Assembly: GCA_030262725.1 (NCBI GenBank)
Contig: JAJSZS010000003.1
Coordinates: 64,001 to 128,000 of the forward strand
Source of the DNA: Candidatus Desulfofervidus auxilii
GTDB taxonomy: Bacteria > Desulfobacterota > Desulfofervidia > Desulfofervidales > Desulfofervidaceae
Length of the DNA: 64,000 nt
Reading direction: 5' to 3'
The notes under the pieces are model-generated. The model worked only from the letters and a program-made list of their open reading frames with translations. It did no database searches and was not told the origin of the DNA. Within the stretch, counting starts at the first letter, position 1. Every line of letters begins with the position of its first letter. The translations under genes were made by a program, and so were the position numbers. Shown piece after piece: positions 1 to 8,189 of the stretch.

Positions 1-525
1 GATGCTGTAAAACTAGAGGGTGGAAAAGAAGTAGTTGACAAAATAAAAGCCATTGTAGATGCAGGTATTCCCGTTTTAGCCCATATTGGTCTTACACCAC
101 AAAGTCTTTCAAAACTAGGAGGTTATCGTGTTCAAGGTACAGATGTGGAATCAGCCATTCGTTTAATAGAAGATGCCTTAGCACTTGAAGAAGCAGGTGC
201 TTTTGGTGTTGTGCTTGAGTGTATTCCATATCAATTAGCTAAATTGATTACAGAAAAACTTTCTATTATTACTATTGGTATTGGAGCTGGACCTTATTGT
301 GATGGGCAGGTATTAGTTATTCACGATTTATTAGGGCTTTTTGAAAAATTTACACCAAAATTTGTTAAAGTTTATGCAAATCTTGCCCTTCAAATAAAAG
401 AAGCAATTATGAATTATAAGCAGGAGGTAGAAAAAGGTATTTTTCCAGATATAGAACATGCTTATAGTTTTTCTCAAGAAGTGTGGCAAGCACTTTTAAA
501 AGAAGTAGAGAAAAAAGATGTCTAA
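1..525 (+). CDS. panB: 3-methyl-2-oxobutanoate hydroxymethyltransferase (5' end outside window)
   Basis: This cytosolic enzyme adds a hydroxymethyl group from methylene-tetrahydrofolate to 2-oxoisovalerate, giving ketopantoate for coenzyme A synthesis. The reading frame is open from base 1, so the gene begins before the window; the GTG at 145 is internal. The visible part includes the family segments PVLAHIGLTPQS, then GAFGVVLECIP with a conserved Glu, then ITIGIGAGPYCDGQVLV, which close the TIM barrel. The C-terminus (about residue 140 onward of the visible part) is the usual helical tail. It overlaps the shikimate kinase start by 8 bases, so the two are probably translated together. Identity is secure; only the N-terminal third is missing. 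Confidence 0.95.
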   Translation, partial: DAVKLEGGKEVVDKIKAIVDAGIPVLAHIGLTPQSLSKLGGYRVQGTDVESAIRLIEDALALEEAGAFGVVLECIPYQLAKLITEKLSIITIGIGAGPYCDGQVLVIHDLLGLFEKFTPKFVKVYANLALQIKEAIMNYKQEVEKGIFPDIEHAYSFSQEVWQALLKEVEKKDV

Positions 526-1054
526 AAATATCATTCTTATTGGCTTTCGTGCTACTGGCAAAACAACGATTGGTAAACTTTTAGCTCAAAAATTAAATAA
601 ACCATTTATTGATACTGACATTTTAATTGAAAAAAGGGCTGGTAAGACAATTGCTGAGATTGTAAAAGAAGAAGGTTGGTCTGGTTTTAGAAAAAGAGAA
701 AAGATGATTATAAAAGAATTAGCTGAAAAAGAAGATATTGTTTTGGCTTTGGGAGGAGGGGCAATATTAGATGCAGAGAATGTAGAATGTCTTAAAAAAA
801 ATGGAATTTTTATTTGGCTTAAGGCTAAACCAGAGACCATTTTAAAACGTTTGTATCAAGATAAAAAAACCACTTCACAAAGACCAAGCCTTACTGGTAA
901 ATCACTTGATGCAGAAATAAATCAAATTTTAAAAGAGCGATTGCCCATTTATGAAAATATAGCCGATATATCTATTGATACTGATAAAATGTTGCCTGAA
1001 GAAATTATTAAAATCATAATGGAGGAAAGATGGCAAAAGCAAAAGTTTTATTAG
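518..1054 (+). CDS. aroK: Shikimate kinase
   Basis: Phosphorylates shikimate at the 3-hydroxyl with ATP in the chorismate pathway. The 178-residue protein has the normal family size. A P-loop GFRATGKTT lies at residues 9-17, DTD at 32-34 binds Mg and shikimate, and a GGG run at about 79-81 is the shikimate-binding glycines; an Arg-rich lid follows (QRPSLTG near 121). The Met start overlaps panB by 8 bases. The 3' end contains the ribosome-binding site of the next gene (GGAGG at 1021) and overlaps it by 25 bases. This points to a panB-aroK-regulator transcript. aroK and aroL cannot be told apart from sequence alone. Confidence 0.93.
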   Translation: MSKNIILIGFRATGKTTIGKLLAQKLNKPFIDTDILIEKRAGKTIAEIVKEEGWSGFRKREKMIIKELAEKEDIVLALGGGAILDAENVECLKKNGIFIWLKAKPETILKRLYQDKKTTSQRPSLTGKSLDAEINQILKERLPIYENIADISIDTDKMLPEEIIKIIMEERWQKQKFY

Positions 1055-2490
1055 TAGATGATAGCCCTTTTGTTTTAGCTATGCTTTCTGCACTGCTTCA
1101 ATCTGAAGGCTATGAAGTTATTACAGCTCAAGATGGGTTGACAGCTATTGAGCTTACCTATACTGAAAATCCAGATATTATATTGTTAGATGTCATGATG
1201 CCCAAAATGAATGGTTATCAAGTGGCAAGATTATTAAAATTTGAAGAACAAACAAAACATATTCCTATTATTATTTTCACATCAAAAGATAAGCCAATAG
1301 ACCGTTTTTGGGGATTGCAAACAGGGGCAGATGCTTATTTAGTTAAAGAAGAAGAACATGATAAGCTTTTAAAAACAATAGAATTACTTTTGAAAAAAAG
1401 ACCAACTATTTCTCATACAGGGATTTCTCTTGAAAGACCTAGTTATTTAGATATTTTAATTAAAACAAATGATCTTTTGGATCGTAAGCTTTATGAGGCT
1501 ACTATTATTAATCGTATTACTGAATTGGGAAAGAAAATCCCTGAAATTTCAGCTGCTGTAAAAGGAGTATTTAAACATGTTGAAGAGCTATTACCTTATG
1601 AAATAGCAGCCCTTTTTTTGGCTGAACGAGAGAAAAGCCGTTTTTTTATTTTAACAAAAAGTAAAATTTCTGAAGAAATGGTTCAAAAGATAAGTAAACA
1701 CTGTAAAGATTTTCTTGAAAAAGAAAAGGATATGGATTTTCCTGATCCAGAAATTACTGTATTTGAATCAGGTTCAGAAGAAATAAAAGATTCTCAAAAT
1801 ACTTATTTTGCTCTCTTTTCTTCAGAGGGAGGTATTTATACTTTATTTTTCTTTTATGGTGAAGCAGTAGCAAAATTAGGACAGAGTGAAAAGGAAATCT
1901 TAAATCTTATTCTTGAACATGCCTCTATTATTCTTGAAAATGCTTATCTTTATGAAAAAATAAGGCTTAAATCTATAACTGATGAACTTACAGGTCTTTA
2001 TAATCGGCGTTATTTTTTAGAAAGATTAGAAGCAGAATGGGAAAGGGCAAAGCGATATAAAAGACCTATTTCTCTTTTGCTTTTAGATATAGATTATTTC
2101 AAAAAAATAAATGATACTTATGGACACTTAGCTGGTGATAGAGTGCTAAGAACATTAGGAAAAATTGTTTCTCAACATATGAGGAGGTCTGAAATTGCTG
2201 GTAGATATGGTGGGGAGGAATTTGCTATTTTAGCTCCTGAAACAGATGCAGAAAGTGCAGTAAAATTGGGAGAAAGATTGAGGAAAACAATAGAGAATTA
2301 TTCATTTCCAATAAATGGATATATAAATTTAACAATAAGTATAGGTGTGGCTGATGCTATTGGGGTAAATAGTGTAACTGAATTTATTCAAAGGGCAGAT
2401 AACGCTCTTTATCAGGCAAAAGAGGCTGGTAGAAATCGGGTAGTAAAATGGGAAGAGGATAAAAATGCTAAGTCATTTCAGCAGACTTAA
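1030..2490 (+). CDS. Response regulator with GGDEF (diguanylate cyclase) output
   Basis: A predicted cytosolic c-di-GMP synthase controlled by phosphorylation. Residues 1-125 form a receiver domain with acidic pair D10-D11, phospho-acceptor D54 and the T/K pair near 100-120. Residues about 150-310 look like a GAF-type sensor segment, less certain. Residues about 315-480 form the GGDEF domain with the active-site loop GGEEF at 394-398. The product-inhibition site upstream of the loop reads RRSE, that is RxxE instead of RxxD, so feedback inhibition may be weak or absent. No partner kinase is adjacent. It starts inside aroK with a good GGAGG, and its 3' end overlaps the convergent ABC ATPase gene by 23 bases. 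Confidence 0.9.
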   Translation: MAKAKVLLVDDSPFVLAMLSALLQSEGYEVITAQDGLTAIELTYTENPDIILLDVMMPKMNGYQVARLLKFEEQTKHIPIIIFTSKDKPIDRFWGLQTGADAYLVKEEEHDKLLKTIELLLKKRPTISHTGISLERPSYLDILIKTNDLLDRKLYEATIINRITELGKKIPEISAAVKGVFKHVEELLPYEIAALFLAEREKSRFFILTKSKISEEMVQKISKHCKDFLEKEKDMDFPDPEITVFESGSEEIKDSQNTYFALFSSEGGIYTLFFFYGEAVAKLGQSEKEILNLILEHASIILENAYLYEKIRLKSITDELTGLYNRRYFLERLEAEWERAKRYKRPISLLLLDIDYFKKINDTYGHLAGDRVLRTLGKIVSQHMRRSEIAGRYGGEEFAILAPETDAESAVKLGERLRKTIENYSFPINGYINLTISIGVADAIGVNSVTEFIQRADNALYQAKEAGRNRVVKWEEDKNAKSFQQT

Positions 2491-3565
2491 ATATATAAAT
2501 CTTTTTGGGATCTATAAAAAGTCTAATTTTTTCTCCCTTTTTAAATCCTTTATCTTCTGTTAATTTTACAAGCAATTTATTTTCCCCAATTTTAAAATGT
2601 AAAATTATTTCTGTTCCTAAATGCTCAATATGTTTTATCTCTTCTTCAAAACTATTTTCTATTTTTTCTTCCACAATTTTTATATCTTCTGGTCTAATTC
2701 CCAAAATAATTTCCTTCTCTTTTAATTCTTTTTTATCAATGTAGATTTTAAATTTATTTTTATCTATTAAAGTATAAAAATTCCCTGATTCTTCAAATAT
2801 TTCTGTTTTTATCAAATTCATAGGAGGTGTTCCCATAAAACTGGCAACAAATATATTAGCTGGTTTTTTATATACCTCTAAAGGTTTTCCAATTTGTTGT
2901 ATTTTTCCTTTTTTAAGAATAGCCAAACGGTCACCAAGAGTCATTGCTTCTGTTTGATCATGTGTAACATAAATTGTTGTTATACCAAGTTTTTGTTGTA
3001 AATTTTTTAATTCTTCTCTCATTTTTATTCTTAATTGGGCATCAAGATTAGAAAGTGGTTCATCTAAAAGGAATAAAGAAGGATGTCTTACAAGTGCCCT
3101 AGCTATGGCTACCCTCTGTCTTTGTCCACCACTTAATTCCTTTGGTTTTGCTTCTAAAAGATCATCAATTGCAAGCATTTTTGCCATTTCTATAACCTTT
3201 TCTTTTATTATTTTTTTTGAAATTTTGGCTATTTTCAAAGGAAAGGCAATATTATCATATACATTTAAATGTGGATAAAGGGCATAGGATTGGAATACCA
3301 TAGAGACATTTCTTTCTTTTGAAGAGAGGAAGATTCTTTTTTCAGTAGAACAAACAAGTTTTTCTCCAAACCATATTTCACCTTTAGTTGGTTTTTCTAA
3401 GCCTGCTAAAACATTTAACAAAGTTGATTTACCACATCCACTTGGTCCAAGTATAACAAAAAATTCTCCCTTTTTTATTTCAAGATTAATATTATTTAAG
3501 GCTATAATTTTTTTACGAATTGTTTTAAATTCCTTACTTAATTCTTTAATTTTTATAAAAATCAT
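2468..3565 (-). CDS. Sugar ABC transporter ATPase (MalK/UgpC type)
   Basis: The energy-coupling subunit of a CUT1-family importer for oligosaccharides or polyol phosphates. The 365-residue protein has Walker A GPSGCGKST at 40-48, a Q-loop in VFQSYALYPH, the ABC signature LSGGQRQRVA near 143-152, Walker B LFLLDEPLSNLD and the switch His in YVTHDQ. A C-terminal TOBE/OB region of about 120 residues is typical for MalK/UgpC and can bind sugar-uptake regulators. It is the last gene of the operon and overlaps the upstream permease gene by 4 bases. The 3' end overlaps the GGDEF gene convergently. The substrate cannot be read from the sequence. Confidence 0.92.
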   Translation of the reverse strand: MIFIKIKELSKEFKTIRKKIIALNNINLEIKKGEFFVILGPSGCGKSTLLNVLAGLEKPTKGEIWFGEKLVCSTEKRIFLSSKERNVSMVFQSYALYPHLNVYDNIAFPLKIAKISKKIIKEKVIEMAKMLAIDDLLEAKPKELSGGQRQRVAIARALVRHPSLFLLDEPLSNLDAQLRIKMREELKNLQQKLGITTIYVTHDQTEAMTLGDRLAILKKGKIQQIGKPLEVYKKPANIFVASFMGTPPMNLIKTEIFEESGNFYTLIDKNKFKIYIDKKELKEKEIILGIRPEDIKIVEEKIENSFEEEIKHIEHLGTEIILHFKIGENKLLVKLTEDKGFKKGEKIRLFIDPKKIYIFKSAEMT

Positions 3566-4389
3566 TCTTTAACTGCCCCTCCTGTTAATCCCTGAATGAT
3601 ATATTTTTGAAAAAATAGAGCAATTAATATTACGGGAATTGAAGAAATAACTGAAGCAGCCATAATATAACCCCAAGGTATTTCACCATGAAGTCCTTCA
3701 AAAAGTGCAATACCTACTGGAATTGTCCTTGCTCTGTAATCTGTTGTTAACATAAGAGCAAAAAGAAATTCATTAAAGGAAAATATAAAAAGAAGTAAAA
3801 TTGTTGCTAAAAGTCCTGGCAAAATAATAGGTAAAATGATTTTAAAAAGTATCTGTAATCGATTTGCCCCATCAATTAGAGCAGCTTTATCAATTTCATC
3901 TGGAATTTGCGAAAAATAACTTAAAAGCATCCATAAACCTAAAGGAAGACACCAGGCAATATATGGAAAAATTAAAGCATTATATGTGTTTATCAATCCA
4001 ATATCACTCATAAATTCATAAAGATAGCCTATGATGCTAATTTGAGGGAGCATTGATAGAGCAAGTACAGATAAAATAATAAAAATCTTTCCTGGAAAAT
4101 TTAATCTTGATATGGCATAAGCAGCAAGAGCAGCAATGATTGTACTAAATATTGCTGTAATGCTAGAAACAATTAAACTATTTTTTAGATAATCAAGGAA
4201 ATGTAAATTTTTTACTTTTAAAATATCTAAATAATTTTTTATTGTAAGGACAAAATTTCCATTTATTAAAAAATCAGGAGACTTGCTTAAAGAAATAACA
4301 ATCATCCAACAGACAGGCATCAAGCAAAAGATTAAAAGAAAAAATAATCCAAAGTATAATATAATTTTTTTTAATCTTTCTTCTTTCAT
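3562..4389 (-). CDS. Sugar ABC transporter permease (MalG/UgpE type)
   Basis: One of the two inner-membrane channel subunits of the importer. At 275 residues with about six hydrophobic segments it matches the MalG class. The cytoplasmic coupling helix EAA-like motif is seen as DKAALIDGANRLQILFKI around residues 165-185, where the ATPase docks. It starts with ATG four bases before the end of the upstream permease gene (ATGA overlap) and itself overlaps the ATPase start. This gives tight translational coupling and therefore likely equal subunit amounts. Confidence 0.92.
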   Translation of the reverse strand: MKEERLKKIILYFGLFFLLIFCLMPVCWMIVISLSKSPDFLINGNFVLTIKNYLDILKVKNLHFLDYLKNSLIVSSITAIFSTIIAALAAYAISRLNFPGKIFIILSVLALSMLPQISIIGYLYEFMSDIGLINTYNALIFPYIAWCLPLGLWMLLSYFSQIPDEIDKAALIDGANRLQILFKIILPIILPGLLATILLLFIFSFNEFLFALMLTTDYRARTIPVGIALFEGLHGEIPWGYIMAASVISSIPVILIALFFQKYIIQGLTGGAVKE

Positions 4390-5237
4390 AATATTGCTTT
4401 AAATTTACCTATTTTTATGTAAAAAATAGCAATAAAAAATGCTATAAAAAACAAAATAACAGATATAGTTGCACCATAACTAAAATCACCAAGTAAAAAA
4501 TATTTATAGGCATAGATTGAGAGAGATGTTGTTGTACCAGCAGGTCCCCCACCTGTAATGACATAAATAATATCAAATATTCTAAGGGCATCTATAGTCC
4601 TAAAAAGTAAGGCAACAATAATAATTGGTTTAAGTAAAGGTATTGTTATTTTAAAGAATCTCTGAAAGAAATTTGTACCGTCAATCTTTGCTTGTTTATA
4701 CAAATCTTCTGGAATAGCTTGTAGACCTGCTAGGATAATAATAGTAACAAAAGGGGTGGTTCTCCAGACATCTGCTAATAAAAGTGAAAAAAATGCTCCT
4801 GAAGGACTGCCAAACCAATTTATAGAAAAATGAAATATTTTTTCTAATAAAAAATTGGCAAGTCCATAATCATAACGATAAATCAATTGCCAGATTCTAG
4901 CACTAATTACACTTGGAATGACCCAAGGGAGAAGAATAATTCCTCTTATAATGCCCTTTTTTTCATTTATCACAAGAGCAAAAATTATTCCTAAAATCAT
5001 TTCAATTGCTACAGAAAAAACGGTAAATAAGGTTGTAAAATACAAGGATTGTAAAAATTGAGGGTCTTTAAAAAGTCTAATATAATTCTCAATTCCAAGA
5101 AATTTTTTAGGCAAAAAAGATACATCTCTCCAAAAACTTATCCAGAATGTTCCAATGAGCGGAAGCAACATAAATATTGAGATAAAGATAATAAGAGGTG
5201 AGATAAAAGAAAAAGCTTCTTTGCTCTCTTTATTCAT
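4386..5237 (-). CDS. Sugar ABC transporter permease (MalF/UgpA type)
   Basis: The second inner-membrane channel subunit. From the ATG at 5237 it is 283 residues with about six membrane spans and the EAA-like coupling motif KQAKIDGTNFFQRFFKI near residues 190-205. An in-frame TTG at 5252 would add five residues. I prefer the ATG because AAAAGG sits 7 bases before it and it overlaps the stop of the binding-protein gene by only 8 bases. The N-terminus lacks the extra periplasmic loop of E. coli MalF, so it is closer to UgpA/LacF-like members. Confidence 0.9.
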   Translation of the reverse strand: MNKESKEAFSFISPLIIFISIFMLLPLIGTFWISFWRDVSFLPKKFLGIENYIRLFKDPQFLQSLYFTTLFTVFSVAIEMILGIIFALVINEKKGIIRGIILLPWVIPSVISARIWQLIYRYDYGLANFLLEKIFHFSINWFGSPSGAFFSLLLADVWRTTPFVTIIILAGLQAIPEDLYKQAKIDGTNFFQRFFKITIPLLKPIIIVALLFRTIDALRIFDIIYVITGGGPAGTTTSLSIYAYKYFLLGDFSYGATISVILFFIAFFIAIFYIKIGKFKAIL

Positions 5238-6477
5238 GATAAGCCTTTTCAATCTTTTTTATTTCTTTTTCAGCTCGTTCTAAAGCTTTTTCTGGCTTTA
5301 TATTTTTTGATATAGCTGCATTTATATATTTTTGTAATATTTCAGAAATTTGAGTGTAATAGGGAATGTTTGGTCTAGCAACTGCATGCATAAGAGCTTT
5401 TTTCAATATTTTAATATGTGGCATCTTTTCTTTTATTTCAGGATCATCATAAATATCCTTTCTAGCGGGATTCCAACCCAAATCTAATGCAAGTCTTTTT
5501 TGGATATTATAAGAAAGTATAAAATTTAAAAGTTTCCATGCATCTTCTTTTCTATCAGAATATCTTGATATTCCAATATGCCATCCTCCAAGAGCAGTTG
5601 CATGTTTTTTAAACTTTGGCAAAATTGTAATCCCTATTTTCCCTTTTAAAGAAGAATTATTATGAAGTTTCCATGCATATGGCCAATTTCTTTCAAATAA
5701 GGCATTGCCTTTTTCAAAATATATTCTTGTTTCCTCTTCTTTCATTTCTGTATATGTATTTGGAGGTGAAATTTTGTGTTTATGGATTAAATCCTTCATA
5801 AATTGCAATGCTTCAATATTTTCTTTAATAGCAAGTGTAATATTTTTATTCAAAATTTTTCCTCCATTTGAAGCAATAAATTCAATAAAATTACAAATCA
5901 AACCTTCATATTGTGCTCCTTGCCATACAAAACCATAAAAATATGGATTCTTTTTTCTTTCTTCTTTTTGTATCTTTTTTGCGTATTTTAAAAGTTCTTT
6001 CCAAGTTTTGGGTATAGAAAGATTGTATTTTTTAAGTAAATCTTTTCTGAAATAAAGAAGACCACAATCCACATAAACTGGTAAAGCAATGATTTTTCCT
6101 TTATAAACATCTACTTGATTGACTATCTGAATAAATAAATTATTTATATCAAAATTATCCTGTTTGATGTAAGAATCCAAAGGCAAAAGCCAACCAGAGG
6201 CAGCAAACTGGGCGACCCATGCTACATCCATGAGAAAGACATCAGGATCTTTTTTCTTTGCCTTTAATGGTATTACTAAACCTTGTCTACGTAGGTCTGT
6301 ATCGCTAGGTTGTCTTAACAATTTAACATCAATCTGGTTTTTATTTTCAAAATCTTTTATAAGTTTTTCCCAATATTCTACTTCATTAGGAGCACCTCCT
6401 ACTGCAAAGGTTAAAATAGCTTCTTTTTTGCTGCATCCTAAAAGAAATAAGAGAAAAAGAAAATAGAAAAATTTCAT
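5230..6477 (-). CDS. Sugar ABC transporter substrate-binding lipoprotein
   Basis: Captures the transported solute outside the inner membrane. The N-terminus is a lipoprotein signal: a run of Phe/Leu then LLGC with Cys15 as the lipidation site, followed by SKK. The rest (415 residues) fits the family 1 solute-binding fold, with VFLMDVAWVAQFA near 80-95 and GGWHIGISRYSDRK near 297-310. It starts three bases after the small membrane-protein gene ends and has no clear Shine-Dalgarno, so it may rely on coupling to that gene. Resemblance is to glycerol-3-phosphate or trehalose/maltose binding proteins; the ligand is unknown. Confidence 0.9.
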   Translation of the reverse strand: MKFFYFLFLLFLLGCSKKEAILTFAVGGAPNEVEYWEKLIKDFENKNQIDVKLLRQPSDTDLRRQGLVIPLKAKKKDPDVFLMDVAWVAQFAASGWLLPLDSYIKQDNFDINNLFIQIVNQVDVYKGKIIALPVYVDCGLLYFRKDLLKKYNLSIPKTWKELLKYAKKIQKEERKKNPYFYGFVWQGAQYEGLICNFIEFIASNGGKILNKNITLAIKENIEALQFMKDLIHKHKISPPNTYTEMKEEETRIYFEKGNALFERNWPYAWKLHNNSSLKGKIGITILPKFKKHATALGGWHIGISRYSDRKEDAWKLLNFILSYNIQKRLALDLGWNPARKDIYDDPEIKEKMPHIKILKKALMHAVARPNIPYYTQISEILQKYINAAISKNIKPEKALERAEKEIKKIEKAYHE

Positions 6478-6480
6478 AAA

Positions 6481-6702
6481 TTATTTTCTAAAAATCAAAT
6501 TAAGGATAATGGTTAAAACAAGACTTAAAATTATGCATGTGACTAAAGGGAAATAAAAGGTGAAGTTTTTTCTTTGAATTATGATATCTCCAGGTAATCT
6601 GCCTAAATAAGGAATTTTTGGAGCAAATATAAGGATAAGACCAAAGATAATAATGATAATACCAGTAAAGATTAAAAATTTACCCATTGTTTGCAAAGGC
6701 AT
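6481..6702 (-). CDS. Small DUF2905-type membrane protein
   Basis: A 73-residue inner-membrane protein with two hydrophobic helices (about residues 7-27 and 48-69) separated by a basic loop with LGRLPGDI. This loop pattern is typical of the DUF2905 family, whose function is not known. A GGAGGA sits 8 bases before the chosen ATG. It lies between queH and the sugar-binding lipoprotein with almost no spacing, so it is co-transcribed with them, but the context gives no clear role. Confidence 0.8.
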   Translation of the reverse strand: MPLQTMGKFLIFTGIIIIIFGLILIFAPKIPYLGRLPGDIIIQRKNFTFYFPLVTCIILSLVLTIILNLIFRK

Positions 6703-6704
6703 GG

Positions 6705-7253
6705 CTATTCCTCCATTAATTTTTTAGCAAATCTTTCTTTCTCACTATAAATACAACCACAATATGATTGCCGATACATATTTAATGATTTAGATATTTC
6801 TATACCTTCTTTCCAGCCTTCTCTAAAGTCCTCATAATAAAATTTAGTATTATATTTTTTAGCTAAACTTTCAGCAATTTCACAAATTAGCTCATGATTT
6901 TGAAACTTGCTATAAAGCAAAGTGGTTGTAAAGGCATCAAATTTGCCATGTTTGGCAATTTGAGCAGTGGCTTCCAATCTTTTAAAATAACAAAATTTAC
7001 AACGGATTCCAAAGCTTTCACGAAATGCTATGCTTCTTAAAAATTCTTCCAATTCATATCTATCGCGCCAAATCATCCTTAAATTTATCTTTTGGGCATA
7101 GTCCTTTAGTGTTTCAAGCCTTTTTTTATATTCAGTAAAAGGATGAATATTTGGATTATACCAAAAACCAAATACTTCAATATTTTTTTCTCTTAAAGAT
7201 TTAATAGGATAAATTGCACATGGTGCACAGCAAATGTGAAGTAATATACGCAT
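6705..7253 (-). CDS. queH: Epoxyqueuosine reductase QueH (DUF208)
   Basis: Converts epoxyqueuosine to queuosine in tRNA anticodons, the last step of queuosine synthesis. It is the cobalamin-independent, iron-sulfur-dependent alternative to QueG. The 182-residue protein opens with HICCAPC, giving Cys8, Cys9 and Cys12. It has IRCKFCYFKRLE in the middle and YCGCIYSEKER near the C-terminus, the cysteine set expected for the family. The start is only one base after the HAD gene stop, with no strong ribosome-binding site. No other queuosine genes are nearby. Confidence 0.92.
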   Translation of the reverse strand: MRILLHICCAPCAIYPIKSLREKNIEVFGFWYNPNIHPFTEYKKRLETLKDYAQKINLRMIWRDRYELEEFLRSIAFRESFGIRCKFCYFKRLEATAQIAKHGKFDAFTTTLLYSKFQNHELICEIAESLAKKYNTKFYYEDFREGWKEGIEISKSLNMYRQSYCGCIYSEKERFAKKLMEE

Positions 7254-7254
7254 G

Positions 7255-7866
7255 TTATTTTACAATTTTCAAAAGTTCTAAAAAATTATCTATATAAAAA
7301 TCCGAATTAAGCCCTTTATTTTTATAGGCAACAAATATTACTTTAGCTCTTTTTGCCATTTCTGCATCTATATCTCCATCTCCTACATAAATCATTTCTT
7401 CAGGTTTAATAGAAAAATATGTCATAATTTTATAAAGTGCTTCAGGATGAGGTTTTACCTGTTTTACATCTAAGGCAGAGATAATGATGTCAAAATAATT
7501 ACTCAGTTTATATGTATCTAAAAGCTGATAAACTGTATTAGCACGGCTTGTTGCCATACCAATTTTAAAAGATTTTTTAAATAAAGCAAGTACTTCTTTC
7601 ACATTTGGTTCTAGTTTAAGATATGGAATAAATTGGCTGTAATCTATTTTTTTCCTCAAAATATGAGCTTTTTTACGTAAAATTGGGTCAGGAATTAAAT
7701 AATCAATTACCTCATATACTGTATGAGTATGGGCATAATAGAGCTGTTCTTCTGTCATAGGTGGCAGTTCTAATATTTTAAGTATAGTGTCATAATATGC
7801 CCTATTAGCTTCCTTTGAATCAAATATTACTCCGTCACAATCAAAGACAATGGCTTTTAATTTCAT
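7255..7866 (-). CDS. HAD-family phosphatase (phosphoglycolate phosphatase-like)
   Basis: A cytosolic phosphohydrolase of the haloacid dehalogenase superfamily. Motif I FDCDGVIFDS places the nucleophile Asp at residue 9 and the acid/base Asp at 11. Motif II is a Thr/Ser in GMATSRA near 103-109. Motif III Lys lies in VKPHPEA near 138, and motif IV GDGDIDAEMA lies near 162-171. A helical cap spans roughly residues 15-80. The length (203) and cap suit the Gph/PGMB type; the substrate is not predictable. The ATG overlaps the stop of a tiny upstream reading frame as ATGA. Confidence 0.85.
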   Translation of the reverse strand: MKLKAIVFDCDGVIFDSKEANRAYYDTILKILELPPMTEEQLYYAHTHTVYEVIDYLIPDPILRKKAHILRKKIDYSQFIPYLKLEPNVKEVLALFKKSFKIGMATSRANTVYQLLDTYKLSNYFDIIISALDVKQVKPHPEALYKIMTYFSIKPEEMIYVGDGDIDAEMAKRAKVIFVAYKNKGLNSDFYIDNFLELLKIVK

Positions 7867-7961
7867 GGATTGGAAATTATCTTTCCTTTTTCATAAAGTT
7901 TTGGTTGTGAAAAGGCTATCTCTGTCCAAAATAAAAGGAATGCAAAAATTAAGTATCGCAT
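7863..7961 (-). CDS. Possible 32-residue secreted peptide upstream of the HAD gene
   Basis: A short frame starting at ATG 7961 encodes a peptide with a signal-like N-terminus (MRYLIFAFLLFW) and a polar tail (SQPKLYEKGKIISNP). It ends in TGA overlapping the HAD start codon. AGGTGA lies about 11 bases before this ATG. A competing ATG at 7969 in another frame has better spacing to the same AGGTGA. The coupled stop-start is the best argument that something is translated here. There are no homologues I recognise, so this is tentative. Confidence 0.25.
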   Translation of the reverse strand: MRYLIFAFLLFWTEIAFSQPKLYEKGKIISNP

Positions 7962-8058
7962 AATTCATTAAATCACCTTTCTATTACAAAAGCAAGTGGA
8001 TATAAAAACCCAAATCCGTGTTTGTCTCTCTATGGGTTCATTAATACCATAACTAAAC

Positions 8059-8098
8059 ACTTTTTTGTCACTTTTTTGTCACTGTCTTCTGTTATAAA
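8059..8098 (+). promoter_or_regulatory. Tandem ACTTTTTTGTC repeat and extended -10 before the metallopeptidase gene
   Basis: An 11-base unit ACTTTTTTGTC is repeated twice without a gap (8059-8069, 8070-8080). Nine bases later comes TGT-TATAAA (8090-8098), a good extended -10. The rest of the 323-base gap (7867-8189) holds the small frame above, a distant AACCCA/TGGGTT repeat near 8010-8036 and, just before 8190, a strong AGGAGG. A similar TTTTTTGTC plus TGTTAAAAG arrangement precedes the trypsin-like protease gene at 38.8 kb. Confidence 0.5.
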
Positions 8099-8189
8099 GA
8101 ATGTAATTTACCAAAAAGGGGAGTGAGCTTACTTTAGAAAACACTAGCTAATTCTTAAATAAAAATAAGAAAAAAAGGAGGTATGAACT

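Noticed and set aside
8010-8036. AACCCA/TGGGTT repeat as terminator
   Set aside because: The loop is 15 bases or more and no T-run follows in the plus direction. On the minus strand it would lie before, not after, a gene.
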